DNA of 64,000 nt from Piscibacillus sp052246295 (GCA_052246295.1 JBQQCO010000016.1); one strand, 5' to 3'; numbered from the stretch's first letter, positions 7,754 through 16,503 are shown. Translations and numbers: made by a program. The notes: generated by a model not told the origin, from the sequence alone.

Positions 7754-8963
7754 CACCGAAATACTCCTTTGTTTTGCGTAATCCATCTACTAGTTGATCC
7801 ACATCCTGCTTACTATTATACAGATAAAAGCTAGCTCTTGCAGTAGCTGTAACTTGTAACTCTTTCATTAGGGGCTGTGCGCAGTGGTGACCGGCACGTA
7901 CCGCTATACCTAATGAATCAAGAGCTGTTGCTGTATCGTGAGGGTGAACATCATCTAAGTTAAATGTTACTAAGCCAGCTCTTTCTCTAGGACCGTAGAT
8001 TGTGATGCCATCTATTTGTTCCATTTGTTCTAACGCATAGTTTGCTAACTCTTGCTCATGTGCTTCAACGGCTTCCATTCCAACTTCGTTTAAGAAGTCA
8101 ATCGCAACGCCTAACCCAATGGCACCGGCAATAATAGGTGTTCCGCCTTCGAATTTCCACGGTAACTCTTTCCAAGTCGAATCATACAGGTTAACGAAAT
8201 CAATCATTTCACCACCAAATTCAACAGGTTCCATGTTTTCCAAAAGCTCTTCCTTACCGTATAAAACACCAACACCTGTTGGGCCACACATTTTATGAGC
8301 AGAGAATGCAAAGAAGTCAACGTCTAAGTCTTGAACGTCTACACTCATGTGTGGAACGCTTTGCGCACCGTCAACAACGATGACAGCACCTTTCTCATGA
8401 GCGATCTTAGCCACTTCTTTAATTGGATTAATGGTACCTAATACATTAGAAACTTGTGTCATCGCAACGATTTTAGTTCGATCTGTTACCATTTCACGGA
8501 CATCATCTAATGAGATCGTTCCATCCTCTTGAAGTGGAAGGTATTTTAATGTCGCTCCAGTAACTTTAGCCACTTGTTGCCAAGGGATGATATTACTATG
8601 GTGCTCCATTTTAGTTAAAACAATTTCATCGCCTTCAGAAAGTTTCTCGCGACCATAACTGTGAGCGACTGTGTTAATCGCTGTTGTGGTACCACGCATG
8701 AAAATGACTTCTTTAATGCTATTCGCATTGATAAAAGATTTAACTTTTTCACGTGAACCTTCATAGCCTTCAGTTGCTCTTGAGCCAAGGGTATGAACCC
8801 CTCGGTGAACGTTTGAGTTATACTGCTCGTAATACTCTGTCACCGCATTAATCACTGATTGAGGCTTTTGAGAAGTTGCTGCACTGTCTAAATATACTAA
8901 TGAATGTTCGTTAACTTCCTGCGCTAGAATTGGGAATTGTTTGCGAACTGTTTCATTTAACAT
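7743..8963 (-). CDS. sufS: SufS, cysteine desulfurase
   Basis: A 406-residue PLP enzyme that converts cysteine to alanine and transfers the sulfur to SufU. The PLP lysine lies in FAFSAHKMCGPTG (about residue 226) and the catalytic cysteine in RAGHHCAQPL (about residue 362). N-terminal DSAATSQKP and NVHRGVHTL are typical of group II desulfurases. Its ATG overlaps the sufD stop (TAATG), so the genes are translationally coupled. Confidence 0.97.
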   Translation of the reverse strand: MLNETVRKQFPILAQEVNEHSLVYLDSAATSQKPQSVINAVTEYYEQYNSNVHRGVHTLGSRATEGYEGSREKVKSFINANSIKEVIFMRGTTTAINTVAHSYGREKLSEGDEIVLTKMEHHSNIIPWQQVAKVTGATLKYLPLQEDGTISLDDVREMVTDRTKIVAMTQVSNVLGTINPIKEVAKIAHEKGAVIVVDGAQSVPHMSVDVQDLDVDFFAFSAHKMCGPTGVGVLYGKEELLENMEPVEFGGEMIDFVNLYDSTWKELPWKFEGGTPIIAGAIGLGVAIDFLNEVGMEAVEAHEQELANYALEQMEQIDGITIYGPRERAGLVTFNLDDVHPHDTATALDSLGIAVRAGHHCAQPLMKELQVTATARASFYLYNSKQDVDQLVDGLRKTKEYFGDVF

Positions 8964-10270
8964 TAATAAACTTTCCCTTCGATTACCTCACGTAGCTGAT
9001 TTTGAACCGTTTCAATTGGAATGTCGTTAACAACAGGGCTTAAGAAACCATGAATCACTAAGCGCTCTGCTTCTTGTTGTGAAATACCACGGCTCATTAG
9101 ATAGAATAACTGGATTGGATCAACACGACCTACTGATGCTGCGTGACCTGCAGTTACATCATCTTCATCAATTAAAAGAATTGGGTTCGCATCACCACGT
9201 GCGCCTTCGCTTAACATAAGAACGCGTGATTCCTGTTCAGCGTTCGCCTTCGTACCACCATGCTCAATTTTACCAATTCCATTAAAAATCGATGCAGCCT
9301 TATCTTTCATAACACCATGTTGTAGGATATAAGCGTCAGTTTCCTTGCCATGGTTAACGATTTTAGCTGTAAAGTCTTGTTTCTGGTCACCACGGCCAAC
9401 AGAAACTGATTTAGCATTACAAATTCCGTTATCACCTAATAAGTGAGTTAGGTTTTCAGAAATTGTATTTCCATCGTTCATTTGGCCTAATGCCCACTCA
9501 AGTCTTGCGTCACGACCAACGCGACCACGACGGTTCACGTAAGTTGTCGTACCTTTTTCAAAGTTATCAACTGCACCGTAAGATACTTTTGCGTTATCTA
9601 ATACAAACACTTCACTTACGATATTCGCAACTGATTGTTCTGTTTTGTTCTGAGAAACATAGTTTTCAACATAAGTGACTTCACTGTTTTGATCCGCAAC
9701 TAATAACACGTGGTTGAAAAGTGCTGCTTCTGGGTCCTCTTGCCAGAAAACCACTTGAATTGGTTGTTCTACTTGAACGTTTTTAGGAACGTATAAGAAC
9801 ACACCACTATTTAATAATGCTGCATGACGAGCTGTTAATTTGTTTTCATCAACAGAAACGCCTTCTTGCATGAAATATTGTTTGACAAGGTCTTCGTTTT
9901 CACTCATTGCAGTGAAAATATCTTTAAAAACAACACCTTGATCTTCTAATTCTTTTGATAAACTAGCGTAAGCTACATCATTATTACGAACAATGATTAA
10001 GTTATCGCTAGTTGATTTTTCACCAAGTAAAACACGAATTTTCTCAGGTAGATCTTCGAATTTTTCGATTTTCTTACCTGAAACATCATGCTTGAAGTTC
10101 GTGAAGTTCCAGTCACGGATACGTGTTTTTTCTAGCTTAGGCATAGCTAAATCTTCAGCTAAGTCTGCTGCTTTAAGACGAGTATCGCGGAACCATTGAG
10201 GCTCGTTACGACGCTCGGAATATTGCGTGATATATTCTTTATCATAAGGTAGCTGTGTTTCCACTGTCAT
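8963..10270 (-). CDS. sufD: SufD, Fe-S assembly complex subunit
   Basis: A 435-residue SufB paralogue forming the SufBCD complex. Typical sequences are LEKTRIRDWNFTNF, NSGVFLYVPKNVQVEQPIQV and DEDDVTAGHAASVGRVD, with the C-terminal LFYLMSRGISQQEAERLVI shared with SufB. It sits between sufC and sufS in the conserved operon. Confidence 0.97.
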   Translation of the reverse strand: MTVETQLPYDKEYITQYSERRNEPQWFRDTRLKAADLAEDLAMPKLEKTRIRDWNFTNFKHDVSGKKIEKFEDLPEKIRVLLGEKSTSDNLIIVRNNDVAYASLSKELEDQGVVFKDIFTAMSENEDLVKQYFMQEGVSVDENKLTARHAALLNSGVFLYVPKNVQVEQPIQVVFWQEDPEAALFNHVLLVADQNSEVTYVENYVSQNKTEQSVANIVSEVFVLDNAKVSYGAVDNFEKGTTTYVNRRGRVGRDARLEWALGQMNDGNTISENLTHLLGDNGICNAKSVSVGRGDQKQDFTAKIVNHGKETDAYILQHGVMKDKAASIFNGIGKIEHGGTKANAEQESRVLMLSEGARGDANPILLIDEDDVTAGHAASVGRVDPIQLFYLMSRGISQQEAERLVIHGFLSPVVNDIPIETVQNQLREVIEGKVY

Positions 10271-10291
10271 CCTTTTACCTCCTATCTCAAG

Positions 10292-11077
10292 TTACGCGTT
10301 TTGGCCTACAGTTTCGTCTTCGATTCCTAGTTCTTCTTTAATCCAGTCATAACCTTCAGCTTCTAGGCGCTGTGCTAATTCCGGGCCACCAGATTTAACA
10401 ACGCGACCTTGCATCATAACGTGTACTTTATCTGGAGTAATGTAGTCTAGTAGACGTTGATAGTGAGTAATGATTAAGCAACCAAAATCTTCGTTACGCA
10501 TTTTGTTGATCCCTTTAGATACAACTTTTAATGCGTCGATATCTAAACCAGAGTCAATCTCATCTAATATTGCGATTGCCGGCTCTAACATCATTAACTG
10601 AAGGATTTCGTTACGCTTCTTCTCACCGCCAGAGAAACCTTCATTTAGATAACGTTGTGCCATGTTTTTATCAATTTCTAAGTAATCCATTGTATCATCC
10701 ATCTTCTTGATGAATTGCATTAATGGAATTTCATCGCCTTCTTCACGCTGAGCGTTAATAGAAGAACGTAAGAAGTCAGAGTTTGTTACACCACTGATTT
10801 CACTTGGGTACTGCATAGCTAGGAATAAACCTGCTTGAGCACGTTCGTCAACTTCCATTTCTAATACGTCTTCACCGTCTAATAAAACTTGACCTTTAGT
10901 GATTTCGTATTTAGGGTGTCCCATAATTGCACTAGCTAATGTTGATTTACCAGTACCGTTTGGCCCCATAACTGCGTGGAACTCTCCACCTTTAATGGTT
11001 AAGTTAACTCCTTTTAAGATTTCTTGTCCTTCAATTTCGACATGAAGATCTTTGATTTCTAAAGTTGATCCTGCCAT
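10292..11077 (-). CDS. sufC: SufC, ABC-type ATPase of Fe-S assembly
   Basis: A 261-residue soluble ATPase that drives conformational change in SufBCD. Walker A is GPNGTGKST (about residues 38-46), the signature FSGGEKKR (about 148-155) and Walker B AIAILDEIDSGLD (about 165-177). First gene of the operon; the leader upstream contains three copies of TGAGAAT (separate entry). Confidence 0.97.
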   Translation of the reverse strand: MAGSTLEIKDLHVEIEGQEILKGVNLTIKGGEFHAVMGPNGTGKSTLASAIMGHPKYEITKGQVLLDGEDVLEMEVDERAQAGLFLAMQYPSEISGVTNSDFLRSSINAQREEGDEIPLMQFIKKMDDTMDYLEIDKNMAQRYLNEGFSGGEKKRNEILQLMMLEPAIAILDEIDSGLDIDALKVVSKGINKMRNEDFGCLIITHYQRLLDYITPDKVHVMMQGRVVKSGGPELAQRLEAEGYDWIKEELGIEDETVGQNA

Positions 11078-11116
11078 TTGAATACCTCCATTTTCTATAT
11101 TAAAAAATTGATGGTC

Positions 11117-11140
11117 ATTCTCAATTTATTCTCATTCTCA
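11117..11140 (-). promoter_or_regulatory. Triple TGAGAAT repeat upstream of sufC
   Basis: Read on the operon strand, TGAGAAT occurs three times within 24 bp (plus-strand ATTCTCA at 11117, 11128 and 11134), about 40 bp upstream of sufC. GAGAATGAGAAT resembles the GATAATGATAAT half of a Fur-type box, but the third hexamer does not match. It may be an operator for an iron- or Fe-S-responsive regulator. TTGTAA lies upstream as a possible -35. Confidence 0.3.
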
Positions 11141-11298
11141 GTTTATAACATTTACAATTTATATTCAACACTTACAATAAGAATAACCACACGATTCATA
11201 CCTATACCATTATATAAGAAATTTTGTCAGATTTAAACGAAAAAGGCATCTTTGATGTTTTTAGTTGTGGTGATTCACTGATTCTCACTTAAAACAGA

Positions 11299-11332
11299 AA
11301 AATGCCCCTTTAGTTAATTAAAGGGGCATTTC
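11299..11332 (-). terminator. Terminator of the 11.4-kb small gene
   Basis: AAATGCCCCTTT pairs with AAAGGGGCATTT around an 8-base loop, and T-rich sequence follows on the minus strand. It lies just beyond the stop of the small gene and may act in both directions. Confidence 0.75.
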
Positions 11333-11337
11333 ATATT

Positions 11338-11532
11338 TTATCGATGTATTTGACGGTCGACTTCTGATACTAAGCGTCGACTCTCTCTATAATTTTTCTC
11401 ACGTTCTTTTTCAATTTGCAAACGTTTTTCAAGTTTCTGACCATACTCCGTGTAGCCTACACCATGTGATTGGTGCATTGCTTTCTCCATTTCGCTTGTG
11501 TACGTCAGATCAATCTCATTGTCGTTTAAAAT
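11338..11532 (-). CDS. Small charged protein, start uncertain
   Basis: About 64 residues if read from the ATT codon behind AAAGGATG; 50 if from the first internal ATG (MEKAMHQSHGVGYTEYGQKL, position 11490). Not recognised. The frame stays open upstream to an ATG at 11655, but that segment overlaps the metQ terminator and a TATAAT at 11564-11569, so translation probably starts later. It is rich in Lys/Arg/Glu at the C-terminus. An ATT start would be unusual. Confidence 0.45.
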   Translation of the reverse strand: MLNDNEIDLTYTSEMEKAMHQSHGVGYTEYGQKLEKRLQIEKEREKNYRESRRLVSEVDRQIHR

Positions 11533-11622
11533 GACTAAATCATCCTTTCTTTTGTTTACAAATATTATAATACCACGGGTAATTTTTATACCAAAACTCG
11601 ATATATCCTGATTCTTCTTAAT

Positions 11623-11659
11623 AAAAAAGGATATGAGTGGTTTACCCTTACTCATATCC
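11623..11659 (-). terminator. metNPQ terminator
   Basis: GGATATGAGT pairs with ACTCATATCC around an 11-base loop and is followed by TTTTTTATT on the minus strand, 60 bp past the metQ stop. Confidence 0.85.
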
Positions 11660-11721
11660 TTACCCTTTATAATTTGGATTAAATCCTCTTTCTTAGTATC
11701 AAATAGTCAAAATATTATATT

Positions 11722-12546
11722 TTATTCACTAACTGGGACAACTGCGCCTTCATATTTTTCTTCAATAAACGTTTGAATTTCTTCAGAACGTAATACTTCT
11801 ACAAGTTTTTGTAGGTTTTCGTTATCCTCATCTTCACTACGTGCGGCAATAACGTTCACGTAAGGTGATTCAGAACCTTCTAAGATAATTGCATCATCTG
11901 CAGGAACTAACCCTGCTTCAATGGCATAGTTCGTGTTAATCGCAACTAAAGCATTTTCTTCACGCTCATAAAACTCTGGTAGTAGTCCCGCTTCAATGCT
12001 TGCATCAAATTCTAAATTATGTGGGTTTTCCTCTATATCTTCTAATGTCGCTGATACTGGATCAACATCTTCATTAAGTTTAATTAAATCATTTTCTTGA
12101 AGTAATGATAAAATACGTCCATGATCAGTAACAGAACGACTCATTATGACTTCTGTTCCATCCTCAATTTCATTAATATTTGTGATGTTTTGAGAATAAA
12201 TTCCCATTGGCTCGATGTGAATACCACCAAGGTTAGCAAAATCATAACCAAACTCAGAAATTTGATCTTCTAAATAAGGAATGTGTTGAAAATAGTTCGC
12301 ATCTAACGTGCCATTATCTAAATCTTCATTTGGTAAAACATAATCTTGGTACGTTTCGATGTTTAGTGTAATACCTTCCTCTTCAAGAAGTGGTTTAGCT
12401 TCTTCTAAAACTTCAGCATGCGGAACACTAGTTGCACCTACAGTGATCTCATTGGAATCTTCATCTCCAGAACCACCCGATGTTCCACAAGCAACTAATA
12501 CTAAGGATAATAAAGTTAATACGATTAATGCATTGATTTTTTTCAT
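11722..12546 (-). CDS. metQ: MetQ, methionine-binding lipoprotein
   Basis: A 274-residue substrate-binding protein of the MetNPQ importer. The signal peptide ends in a lipobox, LVLVACG, so the mature protein is lipid-anchored at Cys-20 or thereabouts. NlpA-family landmarks are VGATSVPHAEVLEEAKP, DANYFQHIPYLED and NTNYAIEAGL. The start (MKKINALIVLTLL) lies behind AAGGGAG; the longer frame adds six residues without support. Last gene of an operon controlled by SAM riboswitches. Confidence 0.95.
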   Translation of the reverse strand: MKKINALIVLTLLSLVLVACGTSGGSGDEDSNEITVGATSVPHAEVLEEAKPLLEEEGITLNIETYQDYVLPNEDLDNGTLDANYFQHIPYLEDQISEFGYDFANLGGIHIEPMGIYSQNITNINEIEDGTEVIMSRSVTDHGRILSLLQENDLIKLNEDVDPVSATLEDIEENPHNLEFDASIEAGLLPEFYEREENALVAINTNYAIEAGLVPADDAIILEGSESPYVNVIAARSEDEDNENLQKLVEVLRSEEIQTFIEEKYEGAVVPVSE

Positions 12547-12602
12547 TTGTAAATCTCCCTTCAAATCTTTTATATAGTTAACAGCTCATTGCTGCTAATA
12601 AC

Positions 12603-13271
12603 TTATCTTTTGTCTAGTTTTCTAGATAACGTATCTCCAATAAATTGGAAAATAAATACGATAATGACAATGAAGATAGTACACGCAAACACAACATCAA
12701 AATCTCTACGTTGGAACCCTTTCATATAAGCTAGGTCACCTAATCCTCCAGCTCCAATGACACCTGCCATTGCCGTATAACTGATTAATGCAATAGCTGT
12801 AACCGTAATTCCTGAGATTAAGGCTGGCATTGACTCAGGTAGCAGTACTTTAAAAATGATCGTATGAGTTTTAGCACCCATTGATTTGGCTGCTTCAATG
12901 ACACCTTTATCAACTTCTTTAAAAGCAATTTCGACTAGCCTAGCATAGAATGGTGCCGCGCCAATAATTAGTGCCGGTAACGCCGCTTTTGGCCCCCTAA
13001 TCGTTCCCATTAAAAAATCAGTAAAAGGGAATAACAATAGAATTAATATGATAAATGGGATGGCTCGGAATATGTTAACAGCCGAGGCTGTGATTATATT
13101 TAACAAATAGTTCTGCCAAAGGTTTCCTTTTTCTGTTAAAAATAATAATAAACCTAATAAGATTCCAAGAATGATCGTGCCTATGACTGAAATCACCGTC
13201 ATGTATAACGTTTCATAGGTTGCCACCCACATCTCTTCCATTTTTAAATTCGGGAATAACTCATTTAACAT
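12603..13271 (-). CDS. metP: MetP, methionine ABC permease
   Basis: A 222-residue membrane protein with five or six transmembrane segments. The permease EAA loop, EAAKSMGAKTHTIIFKVLLPES, is near residues 130-150, and TAMAGVIGAGGLGDLAYMKG near 175-195 is typical of MetI/MetP. It overlaps metN by 11 bp. Confidence 0.95.
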   Translation of the reverse strand: MLNELFPNLKMEEMWVATYETLYMTVISVIGTIILGILLGLLLFLTEKGNLWQNYLLNIITASAVNIFRAIPFIILILLLFPFTDFLMGTIRGPKAALPALIIGAAPFYARLVEIAFKEVDKGVIEAAKSMGAKTHTIIFKVLLPESMPALISGITVTAIALISYTAMAGVIGAGGLGDLAYMKGFQRRDFDVVFACTIFIVIIVFIFQFIGDTLSRKLDKR

Positions 13272-14289
13272 CTTGAATCACCTCGACTTCCACACCTGAT
13301 GACTGAATGTAGTCGATCGTTTCGGTGATTAATTTCTCTTCACCGCTTATTTCAACATATAGCGTACCGTAAGCCCCTTCTTGAGTAGGTGATATAGAAC
13401 CTTGTAATATGTTGATGTCGACAGAGAACTTTCTTATAACATCAGAGATTAAAGCGCGTTTAGCATCATTTCCGATAAAGTGGAGTTTGACCACTTCTGT
13501 ATTCGGGTCATTTGTAATGAAACGCTTTAAGTCTCCTTGTAGATGCTCTAGAGGACTGAGCTGTTGCACAAAACGTTTTGCCGTCTTTGATTGTGGTTTG
13601 ACGAAAACGTTTAAGACATCCCCTTGTTCAACAACCTTTCCTTGATCCATTACAGCCACGCGATGACAAATCTTCTGAATGACATGCATTTCGTGTGTAA
13701 TCATGATGATCGTTAAGTTAAGCTTTTTATTAATCGAAACGAGCAAGTCCAAAATATCGTCTGTTGTCTCAGGGTCTAAAGCTGACGTTGCTTCATCACA
13801 AAGTAGGACATCAGGGTCGTTTGCTAAAGCACGGGCGATTCCAACACGTTGCTTCTGTCCACCACTTAGTTGAGAAGGGTAGGAATTTTCTCGCCCTTTT
13901 AATCCAACAAGTTCAATAAGCTCGAGCACTTTCTCACGACGTTCTGCTTTCGGTATACCTGCAATTTCAAGAGGAAATGCAATATTTTCAAAAACCGTTC
14001 TCGACCATAGTAAGTTGAAATGCTGGAAGATCATGCCGACCTTTTGGCGTTCGCGACGCAACTTTCCAATGCTTAAGTCAGTAATGTTCGTATTATTAAT
14101 CACCACATCACCACTTGTTGGCTCTTCAAGTCGATTGATTAAGCGGATAAATGTACTTTTCCCCGCACCACTGTAACCGATAACCCCGAATATTTCACCC
14201 TTATTAATGTTTATTGAAACATCATCGACAGCTTTAACTTCTTGGTGTTTTGTTTTAAAAACTTTTGACAATCCTTTGATTGTAATCAT
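13261..14289 (-). CDS. metN: MetN, methionine ABC ATPase with C-terminal NIL domain
   Basis: A 342-residue ATPase. Walker A GYSGAGKST (about 38-46), signature LSGGQKQR (about 140-147) and Walker B DVLLCDEATSALD (about 160-172). The C-terminal 75 residues form the methionine-sensing NIL domain. First gene of the operon, preceded by two SAM-I riboswitches. Confidence 0.96.
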   Translation of the reverse strand: MITIKGLSKVFKTKHQEVKAVDDVSININKGEIFGVIGYSGAGKSTFIRLINRLEEPTSGDVVINNTNITDLSIGKLRRERQKVGMIFQHFNLLWSRTVFENIAFPLEIAGIPKAERREKVLELIELVGLKGRENSYPSQLSGGQKQRVGIARALANDPDVLLCDEATSALDPETTDDILDLLVSINKKLNLTIIMITHEMHVIQKICHRVAVMDQGKVVEQGDVLNVFVKPQSKTAKRFVQQLSPLEHLQGDLKRFITNDPNTEVVKLHFIGNDAKRALISDVIRKFSVDINILQGSISPTQEGAYGTLYVEISGEEKLITETIDYIQSSGVEVEVIQDVK

Positions 14290-14342
14290 ATATAAATCTC
14301 CCTTTAACCCTTTTAATCATTAATGATTTAACTAATAAAAAT

Positions 14343-14372
14343 ACCTTTCCATTCACAAGAGAACAGAAAGGT
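14343..14372 (-). terminator. Terminator of gene-proximal SAM riboswitch
   Basis: ACCTTTC pairs with GGAAAGGT around a long loop and is followed by ATTTTTATT on the minus strand. It lies about 55 bp upstream of metN. AGAGAAC/GTTCTCT within the loop may form the alternative pairing. Confidence 0.75.
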
Positions 14373-14381
14373 ACAATCCGT

Positions 14382-14491
14382 TCTCTCATCTCTCAAAGCT
14401 TTGCGCTTTGCAGGAATTAGCACCTGTCAGGTTTGACCTGATGGTTGCTGGGCTTCGTCGGGCCAGTCCCTCCACCTCTCTGGATAAGAGT
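14382..14491 (-). promoter_or_regulatory. SAM-I riboswitch, gene-proximal copy
   Basis: The minus strand has the S-box core: CTTATCCAGAGAGGTGGAGG, then GACTGGCCC, GAAGCCCAGCAACC and AGGTGCTAATTCCTGC. P1 pairs CTCTTATC with GATGAGAG. S-box RNAs terminate transcription when S-adenosylmethionine is bound. A second complete copy lies about 120 bp upstream on the same transcript. Confidence 0.95.
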
Positions 14492-14560
14492 TATTATTTG
14501 TATATTTTTATAAATCAATCGTTTTAGTGAAAAATCTTGGCAGATCGTTTCTAAAATAAT

Positions 14561-14596
14561 TAAAAAACTCTTTTCTTGCAAGCACAAGAAAAGAGT
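14561..14596 (-). terminator. Terminator of distal SAM riboswitch
   Basis: ACTCTTTTCTTG pairs perfectly with CAAGAAAAGAGT around a six-base loop, followed by TTTTTTA on the minus strand. Confidence 0.9.
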
Positions 14597-14610
14597 CGAA
14601 TACGTCGTCA

Positions 14611-14725
14611 CTTTCCTTATCTTGCAATGATCAACCTCATTGCTGGAATTAGCACCTGTTAGGAAAAATCCTAATGGTTGCCGGGCTTCGCAGGGCCAGT
14701 CCCTCCGCCTCTCTGGATAAGAAAT
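14611..14725 (-). promoter_or_regulatory. SAM-I riboswitch, promoter-proximal copy
   Basis: A second full S-box: CTTATCCAGAGAGGCGGAGG, GACTGGCCC, GAAGCCCGGCAACC, and AGGTGCTAATTCCAGC. P1 pairs TTTCTTATC with GATAAGGAAA. It has its own terminator before the second copy, so metNPQ expression must pass two SAM-sensing decisions in series. Confidence 0.95.
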
Positions 14726-14752
14726 TAAGTTATGTTATTTTCGATGATTATT

Positions 14753-14781
14753 ATGTTAGCATAGTAATGTAGACAAGTCAA
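14753..14781 (-). promoter_or_regulatory. Promoter of the metNPQ operon
   Basis: TTGACT, 17 bp, TAACAT on the minus strand, about 30 bp upstream of the first S-box and divergent from the TlpA-like gene. Confidence 0.8.
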
Positions 14782-14809
14782 TAAAAAATTATAAAAGGAT
14801 GATCCAACC

Positions 14810-15229
14810 ATGAAAGCACCATTATTTGAACTTCCTTACTTAGATAATCCAGACGAAACATTTCGATTAGAAGATGTCATTGGCGAAAAAGTCGTCGTAT
14901 TAACCTTCTGGGTATCATGGTGCCCAGATTGTGCCCGTGACCTTCCAAAAAAAGAACAGTTTTTCAAAACATCTCGAAATGATGAGCTTGAAATGGTTAC
15001 GATTAATGTAACAGACCGTGAACATGGTGATGAAGAAGCGTTAAAATATCAAGACCAATTTTTAACACAACCTGTCTTAAAAGATCGAGGGCGTGAGATT
15101 TATGACTTATATGATTGTACAGGCGTCCCAACGACCGTTGTGATTAACCGTGAAGGTGAAATCATCGGCCATTTTGGTGACCAAGCCGACTTTGTTGAAG
15201 TCATTCATAAGCTAAGTGAGGCGCTCTAA
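14810..15229 (+). CDS. TlpA/ResA-like thiol-disulfide protein, cytoplasmic
   Basis: A 139-residue thioredoxin-fold protein with the redox motif WCPDC (Cys 38 and 41) and the cis-Pro region GVPTTVVINREGEIIGHF. There is no signal peptide or membrane anchor, unlike ResA/TlpA, so it probably works in the cytoplasm, perhaps as a peroxiredoxin-like reductase. AAAGGATG precedes the ATG. It ends overlapping, by 4 bp, the stop of the convergent thioredoxin gene. Confidence 0.85.
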   Translation: MKAPLFELPYLDNPDETFRLEDVIGEKVVVLTFWVSWCPDCARDLPKKEQFFKTSRNDELEMVTINVTDREHGDEEALKYQDQFLTQPVLKDRGREIYDLYDCTGVPTTVVINREGEIIGHFGDQADFVEVIHKLSEAL

Positions 15230-15537
15230 ACTAAGTATGGCCCCATCTCTTTTAACAGGTAGGGAACGGAATGGAATGTATATAAACGATCAAGATTATC
15301 GCCTTTTTTAAAAACCATTAAACACGGAACACTGGTAACTTCATGTTCCTGAACCCAATTAGGTGCTAGTGTTACATTCAATTCGTAGAAGATTTCTTTG
15401 CCTAACGTTTCTTCTATGTATTCCAACATGCGCCTGGCTACCTTGCATGTGCCACAAAAAGGACTATTCACAAAAATGATGTGATAGTCCTTTTTTTGTG
15501 TTAGAAAATAGGCTTGCTTTTGATTGATTTCGATCAC
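15226..15537 (-). CDS. yusE: Thioredoxin-family protein, YusE-like
   Basis: A 103-residue thioredoxin fold with FCGTCK (Cys 28 and 31) and cis-Pro TSVPCLMVFKKG. Its position between yusF and the met operon matches B. subtilis yusE. The partner is unknown; it is probably a disulfide reductase. It is transcribed with the Toprim gene upstream (2-bp gap). Confidence 0.8.
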   Translation of the reverse strand: MIEINQKQAYFLTQKKDYHIIFVNSPFCGTCKVARRMLEYIEETLGKEIFYELNVTLAPNWVQEHEVTSVPCLMVFKKGDNLDRLYTFHSVPYLLKEMGPYLV

Positions 15538-15539
15538 TG

Positions 15540-15899
15540 TTAAAATCCTTTCAAGTACTCCACTTTAACTCTCATATTAGCTGATAGCAATAAAGATGCT
15601 AACACATGCTCAGGAGCATCCTCAACCTCTCGATATTTTTTATCGATATATATATTTTCCGCATGAGATAACTCTTGGTTTAACATTTTTCTTAGTTTTT
15701 CCCCAGGTTCATCTGTGTCAGTAAATATAAAAACATCACGATCGAATAAATGATAGTCGTCAACTAACTCTTCTAACGCATCAATGCCTAATGTTCCAAA
15801 TGTGCATAGTATGAAGACGTCTTCATCGTCTAAGATTTTTTGGATTTTCTTACGATCCTGTTTCCCCTCAACAATTAACACTCTCGACATTTCATCCAT
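15540..15899 (-). CDS. yusF: Toprim-domain protein, YusF-like
   Basis: About 119 residues from MDEMSRVLIVEGKQDRKK. The Toprim motifs are VEGKQD and IFTDTDEPGEKLR (catalytic Glu and DxD). Such small stand-alone Toprim proteins resemble the RNase M5/primase nucleotidyl-transfer fold; the biological role is unknown. The frame stays open 29 codons upstream without a convincing ribosome site, so the start is my choice by homology. Confidence 0.75.
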   Translation of the reverse strand: MDEMSRVLIVEGKQDRKKIQKILDDEDVFILCTFGTLGIDALEELVDDYHLFDRDVFIFTDTDEPGEKLRKMLNQELSHAENIYIDKKYREVEDAPEHVLASLLLSANMRVKVEYLKGF

Positions 15900-16000
15900 G
15901 TCATCACCATCTATACCATAATATGAACGATTAAACGTTCCCTTAATTACTATATATATTCCCACCATTTTATTTAAACTAGTCATTTAACTCTAAAATA

Positions 16001-16034
16001 AGAAAAGCCGACCCAACACGGATCAGCCTTTTCT
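16001..16034 (-). terminator. gcvH terminator
   Basis: AGAAAAGGCTGATCC pairs with GGGTCGGCTTTTCT (minus strand) with T-rich sequence after it, immediately past the gcvH stop. Confidence 0.8.
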
Positions 16035-16039
16035 AGACA

Positions 16040-16423
16040 TTACTCAGAATCAGTCATTTCTTGATATGCGTCTGCATCCATTAAATCTTCAAGCTGAGAT
16101 TCGTCGCTAAGTTCAACGACAACCATCCATGCTTTTTCAAATGGTGATTCATTAACTAACTCAGGGCTATCTTCAAGCTCTTCGTTAATCTCCACAATTT
16201 TACCTGATACTGGAGCGTAAAGTTCTGAAACTGTCTTTACAGATTCAACGCTACCGAACGGCTCATCTAATTCTAATTCGTCACCCACTTCTGGTAGTTC
16301 AACGAATACGATGTCGCCTAGTTCGTCTTGTGCGAATTCTGTAATCCCAATTCTAACTTTGTCTCCTTCAACTTTTACCCATTCGTGTTCTTTAGAATAA
16401 CGATATTCTTTCGGTAAGCTCAT
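16040..16423 (-). CDS. gcvH: GcvH, glycine cleavage H protein
   Basis: A 127-residue lipoyl carrier. The lipoylated lysine is in FGSVESVKTVSEL (Lys 63). It shuttles aminomethyl groups in glycine cleavage and, in Bacillus, is also the obligate carrier for lipoate relay. The start MSLPKEYRYSKEHEW follows TTGGAGGG. No other gcv gene is nearby, as in B. subtilis. Confidence 0.97.
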   Translation of the reverse strand: MSLPKEYRYSKEHEWVKVEGDKVRIGITEFAQDELGDIVFVELPEVGDELELDEPFGSVESVKTVSELYAPVSGKIVEINEELEDSPELVNESPFEKAWMVVVELSDESQLEDLMDADAYQEMTDSE

Positions 16424-16503
16424 ATCTTTAACCCTCCAACTTTTCATATATCTAAAATTAATGATACAACAAAATACTGATAATTTACACAATCAAACAC
16501 AAC

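Noticed and set aside
11500..11655. N-terminal extension of the small gene from ATG 11655
   Set aside because: The ATG is inside the metQ terminator stem and upstream of a TATAAT, so it is unlikely to be in the gene's own transcript.
14417..14611. 64-codon frame on the minus strand
   Set aside because: Lies across the two riboswitches and a terminator; no ribosome site.
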